Of a DNA stretch of 5,238 nt, positions 1 through 5,238 are shown in pieces (the stretch's first letter is position 1; every line of letters starts with the position of its first letter). Source of the stretch: Gammaproteobacteria bacterium (GTDB lineage Bacteria; Pseudomonadota; Gammaproteobacteria; S012-40). The notes below the pieces were generated by a model. It saw nothing but the letters and a program-made list of their open reading frames with translations, searched no databases and was not told the origin of the DNA. The position numbers were made by a program, and so were the translations under genes. The stretch spans positions 1 to 5,238 of the forward strand of contig JAOTSL010000224.1 of assembly GCA_029864945.1 (NCBI GenBank), read 5' to 3'.

Positions 1-1
1 G

Positions 2-460
2 GGTTATTTGAATTGGCGAAAGCTGAGAATCAGGCCTGGATTGCAGAAGTACACACTTTATACGCATCGCTCGAGGAAAACAGCCGGTCAACAAGATCTT
101 GATGTTGATTTGACCAACTTAAAACTGGATGCGTTTATGAGTTCCAACTGGTATTTAACCGGGCAGGCCCTAGGTGCTTTTGCTGGTGAGGCTGGTGGTT
201 ATGCTGTTGGGTTAATTGGGCCCGGCATTCAGGTTAACCATTATTTAGGGTTGGAGTTGCTCGTGGGTGTCGCGGGTGGCGGTGGGATTGCGGTGGGGAG
301 CGGAAAAGTGCTTCAGCCAATGATTAATTTCGAGTTGCCCTACAATGAGCGTTGGTCGACTGAGTTGTCTGCCGGTTACATTAAGGCTTTTGATGATGAT
401 TTATCCGCCTATGTTTTTAATGCTGGATTGGTTTATCGTTTTTCGCTGCCATATCAGTAG
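2..460 (+). CDS. Outer-membrane beta-barrel-like protein, C-terminal part (5' end outside window)
   Basis: The frame is open from base 2 to a TAG at 458-460, giving about 152 residues. The TTG at 8 or the ATG at 137 could be read as starts, but neither is followed by a signal peptide and no upstream stop is present, so the gene almost certainly begins before the window. From about codon 45 the protein consists of alternating hydrophobic/polar stretches separated by short Gly/Asn/Asp turns, with several Gly-rich segments (including AGGGG) and a last strand ending in VYRFSLPYQ. This is the pattern of transmembrane beta-strands with an aromatic-rich C-terminal strand, as in outer-membrane barrels. 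I do not recognise the family and infer no specific function. It lies just upstream of an export operon in the same orientation, so a role in surface polysaccharide production is possible but unproven. The gene is visibly more GC-rich than the next one (37 G+C in bases 241-300 against 16 in 781-840), partly because it is glycine-rich. Confidence 0.7.
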   Translation, partial: GYLNWRKLRIRPGLQKYTLYTHRSRKTAGQQDLDVDLTNLKLDAFMSSNWYLTGQALGAFAGEAGGYAVGLIGPGIQVNHYLGLELLVGVAGGGGIAVGSGKVLQPMINFELPYNERWSTELSAGYIKAFDDDLSAYVFNAGLVYRFSLPYQ

Positions 461-476
461 GTGGAAAGGCTTTCTT

Positions 477-497
477 ATGAGTTTCAACTCATTTTCT
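477..497 (+). terminator. Weak hairpin plus T-rich tail after the barrel gene
   Basis: ATGAGTT at 477-483 and AACTCAT at 486-492 are perfect inverted repeats separated by TC. As RNA this would form a 6-bp stem with a TTCA loop, followed by TTTTCT (492-497). It begins 16 nt after the stop codon of the barrel gene. The stem is AU-rich and short, so it would be a weak intrinsic terminator. The same 16-bp dyad lies where the -35 region of the adjacent promoter motif would be, so it could instead be an operator. Confidence 0.35.
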
Positions 498-505
498 AGG
501 ATTAG

Positions 506-514
506 TGCTACAAT
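506..514 (+). promoter_or_regulatory. Putative extended -10 promoter for the export operon
   Basis: TGCTACAAT contains the -10 hexamer TACAAT (509-514; one mismatch to TATAAT) preceded by TG plus one base, the extended -10 motif of sigma-70-type promoters. No good -35 hexamer sits 16-18 bp upstream, which extended -10 promoters tolerate. Transcription would start near base 521, leaving a leader of about 30 nt before the GTG at 551. This is the only gene-free gap of useful size before the operon. The assignment is by motif and position only. Confidence 0.4.
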
Positions 515-530
515 CCGCAAATCATTTTTT

Positions 531-540
531 ATAACGTTAT
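531..540. repeat. Perfect 10-bp palindrome ATAACGTTAT in the leader
   Basis: ATAACGTTAT equals its own reverse complement. It lies between the putative promoter and the Shine-Dalgarno sequence, at roughly +10 to +20 of the predicted transcript. It could be a regulator half-site or operator, but it is short and AT-rich and may be chance. It has no spacer, so it is not a useful RNA hairpin. Confidence 0.3.
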
Positions 541-541
541 C

Positions 542-546
542 GAGGG
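542..546 (+). promoter_or_regulatory. Shine-Dalgarno sequence that fixes the GTG start of the export gene
   Basis: GAGGG lies 4 nt upstream of the GTG at 551. Upstream in the same frame there is a TAG at 503-505 and no ATG, GTG or TTG between it and 551. The next ATG (650) would remove the whole signal peptide. GTG at 551 is therefore the supported start. Confidence 0.7.
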
Positions 547-550
547 TATT

Positions 551-3307
551 GTGAAGGATTTTTGTCTAACTGTTAAGATTGTGGTCTTTTTGTTTTTTAG
601 TTTGTTATTTACTGTAACTAATATTTACGCTGCACCAACAGTTAATCAAATGGAAATGCTGAGCAAATTAACACCAGAGCAGCAGCGAAAGGTGATGGCG
701 TTAATGTCTGGTAGTGGTGCATCTATGCTTTCTAGTCCTGACGCGGGTAGCAGCAGGCAGGATTTACTTAAACAACAAAACAAAGATAAAAACTCTAATG
801 CTGATACTTTTAACTCTCAATCTTTATTAGATGAGAATGTCGAAAACACCTTAAAACCTAGTGATAGTCTAATTGTTTATTTTTCTTTTCGATTGACCGA
901 GGATAAAAAGCCGATCGAAGTTATACCTCAGTATATTCCTAATAGTCCACAGCTGTTATTTTCATTGGACAAAAAAGGTGAGATAGAAATAACAGGTCTT
1001 GGTCGGTTTGGATTAGCCGGTTTAACAGAGGAGCAGGCTGCTGCCCGAATTAATTTAGATCCGTTGCTTTCTGCTTATGAAATTAAAGTTCTGCATTTGC
1101 CACTTACTCATTTTGGCGTTTCAGAATTGAAACCTTTTGGTTATGAGTTGTTTAATCAAAGCCAAAGTGAAAGTCCAAATCAAATGCTGCCAGATGTTTC
1201 CATGCCTGTACCAGAAAATTATCTTGTCGGCCCTGGTGATAAAATACATATCCAACTTATCGGTAAAGAAAATCAGGAGTATCTTTTGGAAGTTACTCGT
1301 GACAGCACTTTGTCACTCCCAGGAATTGGTGTAATACCCGTGAGTGGATTAACGTTCGACGAATTGAAGTCTAATTTACAAAGACGAATAAAGCGTCAGT
1401 ATATTGGAGTTGATGCATTTATTACTTTAGGTGAATTGAGAAGTATTCAAGTATTTGTATTGGGCGAAGTCAATAAACCGGGTTCTTATTCTATTGATGG
1501 CCTGTCTTCAATGACAAACGCGTTGTTAAATGGTGAAGGGGTAACTGAAATTGGATCGTTACGAAATATCGAATTAAAGCGGGCAGGTAAACATATCGCG
1601 TCGTTGGATTTGTATGATCTTCTTTTGAAAGGCGATACCAGTAAAGATAAGCGATTGCGACCTGGAGATGTTGTACATGTTCCGGCTATCCAAAAAACGG
1701 TGACTATTAGTGGCGAAGTTAGACGTCCCGGAATTTATGAATTAAAAAATGAAAAGATGCTGGGAGAGGTTATTGAGTTAGCCGGAGGTTTGTTACCAAC
1801 ATCATTAAAAAGCCATTTGAAAATCGAGAGAATTACTGGGGCTGAAAAAATGTTGATTGATGTTGATTACGATAAAAATATTTCAAAATCAACTATCATT
1901 GAGTCTGGTGACGTGCTGAGAATTGAATCTATTTTAGAGCGTCAAGAGAATGCGATTCAATTGCAAGGGGAAGTTTTATCGCCAGGCGTTTATCAATGGA
2001 GTCAGAACTTAAAGTTACTCGATGTGATAAAAAGTATGAGGGATTTAAGGTCAAGCGCTGATTCAGAGTACATTATTATCAAGCGTTACATGCCACCTAA
2101 ATATGAAATGTCAATTATTACCAGTAGCTTGCGTGCCGCCTTTGTTGAGCCACAAGGTCATAATAATGTGTTTTTACAGCCGCGTGATGAGATTTTGGTA
2201 CTAAACCTTAGTGATAAACGTATTCTAGAGGTTAAACCTATTGTCGAGCAATTGTCCGCCCAATCTGGAGCTAGTGAGCCAACTCAGGTTGTTAGGATTA
2301 CGGGTCAGGTAAGAGGAGAGGGGACTTATCCTCTTGTCCCGGGAATGAGAATATCTGATTTGGTTCTTGCCGGCGGTAGATTATCTGAGTCAGCATTTAC
2401 TATGGAGGCCGAGTTAACTCGTTTTGAAACTAAAGCGGGAAAACCAAGAGAAATGTCGCATATAAATATACGGCTTGCCGATGCATTGTCAGGTGCTCCC
2501 GAAGCTGATATTGCTCTAATGCCTTATGATTTATTAAATATTAAAGAGATTCCTTTGTGGGAGGAGGCTGATCAGGTTGAGTTGGTTGGTGAGGTTCAAT
2601 TTCCGGGTAAATACACTGTACAACGTGGAGAGTCTCTTCATAATTTATTAACACGTGCTGGCGGGTTAACGTCTTATGCATATCCTCAGGGCGCCGTTTT
2701 TGTGCGTGAAGATTTACGTATTCGGGAGCAGGAAAGGTTAGACACTATGGCTGCCAACCTAGAAGCTGAGTTGGCTACCATTAGCCTGGAACGTAGTGGT
2801 GATCCTACTCAGATACAAACTTCAGGATCCGGAAAGGCATTGCTAACAAAATTGCGTTCTACTACCGCTGCTGGTCGTTTAGTTATCGATCTAAAAAGTA
2901 TTGTAGAAGGACAAGGCGAGATTGAGTTATTAGTTTTGCGCGGAGGCGATAAGCTATATGTACCATCAAAAATGCAGGAAGTGAGCGTAATAGGTCAAGT
3001 GTTTCACCCTACGTCGCACTTGTACAAGACTGATTTGGATCTGGAAGACTACATAGGCTTGAGTGGAGGAATGACGAAAAAAGCAGATGAGGAAAGTGTT
3101 TATGTTGTTCGCGCAAATGGCTCTGTTCAGACGGCACAAAGGGCGTGGCTTGATAATGAGGTCAATATGTTTCCAGGCGATACTGTTGTGATTCCATTGG
3201 ATGCTGAGCGTATCAGTAACCTGAAACTATGGGGCAGTGTATCCCAAATATTATATCAACTTGGTCTTTCTGCTGCTGCGTGGAATACTATTGGTGTATT
3301 TCAATAA
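551..3307 (+). CDS. Large Wza-type polysaccharide export protein (OPX) with multiple SLBB domains
   Basis: This 918-residue protein should form the periplasmic and outer-membrane conduit for a surface polysaccharide. Residues 1-27 are a signal peptide (hydrophobic core 10-23, likely cleavage after IYA at 27); there is no lipobox cysteine, unlike E. coli Wza. Residues 33-53 form a short helical segment with LTPEQQ, followed by a Ser/Asn/Gln-rich linker to about 97. A degenerate export-domain-like unit spans about 100-182. The typical Poly_export domain spans about 221-296 and opens with YLVGPGD. Six SLBB-like units then follow, each opening with a G[EQ]V-type turn at 305, 388, 473, 585, 680 and 815. 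Each closes with a PGD-like motif or a degenerate form of it, for example RPGD at 370, RGGD at 797 and FPGD at 874. Unit 5 carries an insert at about 717-776 whose first part (717-748) is charged and helix-like. The last 28 residues are amphipathic and may form the outer-membrane helix. E. coli Wza is about 380 residues; this one resembles the long OtnA/WbfF-type exporters of Vibrio. It leads an operon with a Wzz protein 12 nt downstream. The family is certain; the exported polymer is unknown. Confidence 0.93.
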   Translation: MKDFCLTVKIVVFLFFSLLFTVTNIYAAPTVNQMEMLSKLTPEQQRKVMALMSGSGASMLSSPDAGSSRQDLLKQQNKDKNSNADTFNSQSLLDENVENTLKPSDSLIVYFSFRLTEDKKPIEVIPQYIPNSPQLLFSLDKKGEIEITGLGRFGLAGLTEEQAAARINLDPLLSAYEIKVLHLPLTHFGVSELKPFGYELFNQSQSESPNQMLPDVSMPVPENYLVGPGDKIHIQLIGKENQEYLLEVTRDSTLSLPGIGVIPVSGLTFDELKSNLQRRIKRQYIGVDAFITLGELRSIQVFVLGEVNKPGSYSIDGLSSMTNALLNGEGVTEIGSLRNIELKRAGKHIASLDLYDLLLKGDTSKDKRLRPGDVVHVPAIQKTVTISGEVRRPGIYELKNEKMLGEVIELAGGLLPTSLKSHLKIERITGAEKMLIDVDYDKNISKSTIIESGDVLRIESILERQENAIQLQGEVLSPGVYQWSQNLKLLDVIKSMRDLRSSADSEYIIIKRYMPPKYEMSIITSSLRAAFVEPQGHNNVFLQPRDEILVLNLSDKRILEVKPIVEQLSAQSGASEPTQVVRITGQVRGEGTYPLVPGMRISDLVLAGGRLSESAFTMEAELTRFETKAGKPREMSHINIRLADALSGAPEADIALMPYDLLNIKEIPLWEEADQVELVGEVQFPGKYTVQRGESLHNLLTRAGGLTSYAYPQGAVFVREDLRIREQERLDTMAANLEAELATISLERSGDPTQIQTSGSGKALLTKLRSTTAAGRLVIDLKSIVEGQGEIELLVLRGGDKLYVPSKMQEVSVIGQVFHPTSHLYKTDLDLEDYIGLSGGMTKKADEESVYVVRANGSVQTAQRAWLDNEVNMFPGDTVVIPLDAERISNLKLWGSVSQILYQLGLSAAAWNTIGVFQ

Positions 3308-3311
3308 GGAG
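3305..3311 (+). promoter_or_regulatory. Shine-Dalgarno sequence of the Wzz gene overlapping the upstream stop
   Basis: TAAGGAG is a near-perfect ribosome binding site, 8 nt before the ATG at 3320. Its TAA is the stop codon of the export gene. Ribosomes finishing the first gene therefore end at the entry site of the next, which supports co-transcription and supports the ATG at 3320 as start. Confidence 0.75.
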
Positions 3312-3319
3312 TCAGAATT

Positions 3320-4312
3320 ATGAGCGCTAACTTGAAAAATGATCAGACTCCGGTATCAATTGTATCGTCGAATCAACATGCTCAACAGCCGATATATTAT
3401 CTACCGCCTCAGCCTCCAGTAGAAGATGATGAAATTAATTTACTGGATTACTGGCGTACACTTATGCGCTTTAAATGGATGATTGTGTTAATTACATTTT
3501 TGTCTGGTGCATCTGCCATTGGGGCTGCATTTAATATGACACCCATTTATCGTGCCGAAATTATTTTGGCCCCGGCTGGCGAAGATAAAAATGCGGCGTC
3601 AGCATTGTCCGGCCAGTTTGGTGGCTTAGCGGCTTTGGCTGGCATTAATATTGGTGGGGGCGGCGGAGAAATTGAGCAAGCAATAGCCACGCTTGAATCC
3701 CGTGTTTTCACCAATGATTTCATCAAACAGGAGAAGTTAATGCCGATCTTGTTTGAGAAAAAGTGGGATGCGTCTTCTAAAAGCTGGATTGCTAAAAAAG
3801 AAGAAGATGTGCCGACCTATTGGGATGCTTACAAAATATTTAATAAAAGTATTCGCTCGATAACATCTGATAAAAAAACGGGTATGTATACCCTTGCTAT
3901 TGAATTGAGCGATCCAGAGCTGGCATCGGATTTAGCAAATAAACTGGTGCAAAAAATAAATGCCCATCAAAAACAGGCAGCCATCATTGAATCGAAAAAA
4001 AGTATCGCGTATCTGGAAAGCCAGTTAAATGAAACCAGTGTGGTTGAAATGAAACAAGCGATTTATCGGCTAATAGAGGCACAGACTAAAAATATCATGT
4101 TAGCAAACGTGCGTGATGAATTTGTATTTAAGGTGATAGACCCAGCCGTGGTGCCAGAAGAAAAAATAAAACCAAAGAAAAGCTTAATAGCTGTTCTTGG
4201 TGTAATCGTTGGTTTCATGTTGAGCGTATTTCTAGCGTTTTTTATCGCTTTTATTCGTAAGCAAAAAGAATTGTCAGTAGTTGAATCAACTCCAAAAACA
4301 GGTGAATTATGA
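3320..4312 (+). CDS. wzz: Wzz-family polysaccharide co-polymerase / chain-length determinant, no kinase domain
   Basis: This 330-residue inner-membrane protein is expected to set polymer length and to contact the OPX exporter across the periplasm. A cytoplasmic N-terminal tail of about 51 residues includes a proline-rich stretch (LPPQPP, 28-33) and the LLDYWRTL segment that leads into the first membrane helix (about 52-72). The periplasmic part starts with the family-like TPIYRAEIILAP (74-85) and a Gly-rich stretch with five consecutive glycines (112-116). It continues with ATLESRVF (123-130), DPELASDLANKL (198-209) and a helical, coiled-coil-prone region at about 210-262. The Wzz proline-rich signature VIDPAVVPEEKIKP (272-285) precedes the second membrane helix (about 288-312). 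The 18-residue cytoplasmic tail has no Walker motifs and no tyrosine cluster, so this is a kinase-free co-polymerase, not a Wzc-type autokinase. Length is normal for the family. Its stop overlaps the next start by 4 nt. It corresponds in position to OtnB, which follows OtnA in Vibrio cholerae O139. Confidence 0.92.
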   Translation: MSANLKNDQTPVSIVSSNQHAQQPIYYLPPQPPVEDDEINLLDYWRTLMRFKWMIVLITFLSGASAIGAAFNMTPIYRAEIILAPAGEDKNAASALSGQFGGLAALAGINIGGGGGEIEQAIATLESRVFTNDFIKQEKLMPILFEKKWDASSKSWIAKKEEDVPTYWDAYKIFNKSIRSITSDKKTGMYTLAIELSDPELASDLANKLVQKINAHQKQAAIIESKKSIAYLESQLNETSVVEMKQAIYRLIEAQTKNIMLANVRDEFVFKVIDPAVVPEEKIKPKKSLIAVLGVIVGFMLSVFLAFFIAFIRKQKELSVVESTPKTGEL

Positions 4313-5238
4313 TAACGCTTTATCCCGTTATTTTATGCGGCGGCTCAGGTACGAGATTGTGGCCGTTATCTCGTGAGCAATACCCTAAGCAGCTGCTTTC
4401 CCTGGTTGGTAGTGATACATTATTACAGTCGACGGTAAAAAGACTTCATGGTCTTGAAAGTACACTTGATGGTATTACTGTTGCCGAACCTGTCATTGTG
4501 ACAAATGAATCGCATCGCTTTCTTGTTGCTGAGCAATTACGTGAAATTGGTGTTAATCAGCCTCATATTATTTTAGAGCCTTGTGCAAAAAATACGGCGC
4601 CTGCGCTTACGTTGGCTGCACTGCATGTTCAGGAAACTGATGATAACTCGTTAATGCTTGTTATGCCTGCTGACCATGTTATTCGTAATGCTGATGCCTT
4701 AAAAGAAGCGGTCAAAACGGGTGTTGATGCAGCGTTAAAAAATGGATTGGTTACGTTTGGAATTGTCCCTGATCATGCTGAAACGGGTTATGGTTATATT
4801 AAAAAATCACATGGTCCCGATATTGTTTCGGAAATAGAAGAATTTGTTGAAAAACCCGATTTAAAAACCGCAGAAGAATATTTAAAAAGTGGAGATTATG
4901 TCTGGAACAGTGGCATGTTCCTGTTTACTGCAGATACATGGTTAAATGCCATAAAGTGTTTTAAAGAAGACATTTGCCTCGCGGTTGAGCGGGCATATAA
5001 TTCAAAATCCCAGGACATGGATTTTATTCGAATTGATGCTGAATTGTTTGATAAGGCGCCTAGTGATTCTATCGATTATGCGGTGATGGAGCATGTAACG
5101 TCTTCTGCCGGCAGTGCTTTTCATGGTTATGTTGTTTCACTGGATGCGGGTTGGTCTGACATTGGTTCATGGGACAGTTTGTGGGAGATTTCTGAAAAAA
5201 GTGATGCGGGAAATGTCATAAAAGGAGATGTTTTTCTT
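4309..5238 (+). CDS. manC: Mannose-1-phosphate guanylyltransferase (GDP-mannose pyrophosphorylase), 3' end outside window
   Basis: The enzyme makes GDP-mannose from mannose 1-phosphate and GTP in the cytoplasm, supplying mannose or, after conversion, fucose-type sugars to polysaccharide synthesis. The window holds 310 codons with no stop. Motifs seen in order are the nucleotide-binding loop GGSGTRLWPLSR (11-22) with PKQ at 26-28, EPCAKNTAPA (90-99), PADH (120-123, with the probable metal-binding Asp), TGYGYI (159-164), the FVEKP signature (179-183), WNSGMF (199-204), IDYAVME (255-261) and GWSDIGSW (281-288). This is the type II ManC/AlgA/CpsB pattern. Such proteins are usually about 470-480 residues with a C-terminal cupin-like mannose-6-phosphate isomerase domain; the window ends before that region, so bifunctionality cannot be judged. 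The ATG shares ATGA with the TGA of the Wzz gene, with a modest AGGTGA 3 nt upstream, suggesting translational coupling. The symbol could equally be algA or cpsB depending on the locus. Confidence 0.95.
   Translation, partial: MITLYPVILCGGSGTRLWPLSREQYPKQLLSLVGSDTLLQSTVKRLHGLESTLDGITVAEPVIVTNESHRFLVAEQLREIGVNQPHIILEPCAKNTAPALTLAALHVQETDDNSLMLVMPADHVIRNADALKEAVKTGVDAALKNGLVTFGIVPDHAETGYGYIKKSHGPDIVSEIEEFVEKPDLKTAEEYLKSGDYVWNSGMFLFTADTWLNAIKCFKEDICLAVERAYNSKSQDMDFIRIDAELFDKAPSDSIDYAVMEHVTSSAGSAFHGYVVSLDAGWSDIGSWDSLWEISEKSDAGNVIKGDVFL

Noticed and set aside
464..474. GAAAGGCTTTC near-palindrome just after the barrel stop codon
   Set aside because: The 5-bp arms are separated by one base, so no hairpin can form. 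It is short and has no clear link to the promoter motif.
499..530. GGATT/AATCC hairpin followed by a run of six T residues as an intrinsic terminator
   Set aside because: The stem is only 5 bp with an 8-nt loop, and the T run starts 8 nt after the stem, too far for an intrinsic terminator. It also overlaps the promoter motif.
461..550. Search for a JUMPStart sequence or a sigma-54 promoter in the gap before the export gene
   Set aside because: No JUMPStart-like block and no GG-N10-GC pair with the flanking bases typical of sigma-54 sites were found.
345..554. 69-codon open frame across the end of the barrel gene and the gap
   Set aside because: It overlaps the barrel gene in another frame, has no Shine-Dalgarno sequence and its product is not protein-like; it is a shadow frame.
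1137..1334. 65-codon open frame within the export gene
   Set aside because: It lies wholly inside the strongly supported export gene in another frame and shows no coding features.
2372..2379. Exact GGCGGTAG, the core of the ops element that recruits RfaH in polysaccharide operons
   Set aside because: It lies deep inside the export gene, encodes the conserved AGGR of an SLBB unit, and is followed by ATTA in place of the usual NNTG. A functional ops would be expected in the leader at 515-550, where none is seen.

Overview
The window is part of an exopolysaccharide or capsule locus from a Gram-negative bacterium, most likely a gammaproteobacterium. The evidence is a beta-barrel-like outer-membrane protein, a large Wza-type export protein with a signal peptide, a Wzz-type two-membrane-helix protein, and a type II mannose-1-phosphate guanylyltransferase, all on the + strand. 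The DNA is AT-rich apart from the glycine-rich end of the first gene. The sequence does not fix the genus.

Layout: (1) bases 2-460 hold the 3' part of a gene whose start lies outside the window; its product ends like an outer-membrane beta-barrel. (2) Bases 461-550 are the only real intergenic gap. They hold a weak hairpin followed by T residues, an extended -10 promoter motif, a 10-bp perfect palindrome and a Shine-Dalgarno sequence. (3) 551-3307 encodes a 918-residue polysaccharide export (OPX) protein with two export-domain-like units, six SLBB-like units and a C-terminal amphipathic segment. (4) 3320-4312 encodes a Wzz-family chain-length or co-polymerase protein without a kinase domain. 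(5) 4309-5238 encodes the first 310 residues of a ManC/AlgA-type GDP-mannose pyrophosphorylase and runs off the window end.

Genes 3 to 5 look like one operon: the gaps are 12 nt and then a 4-nt ATGA overlap, and the only promoter-like signal is in the 461-550 gap. The inferred division of labour is that the guanylyltransferase makes GDP-mannose, a precursor of mannose- or fucose-type residues; the Wzz protein sits in the inner membrane and controls chain length or couples polymerisation to export; and the OPX protein carries the polymer through periplasm and outer membrane. Glycosyltransferases, polymerase and flippase are not in this window. I see no RNA gene, mobile element, CRISPR array or clearly unprecedented system. 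The most unusual points are the size and repeat structure of the OPX protein, the compact control region before it, and the unidentified barrel-like neighbour.
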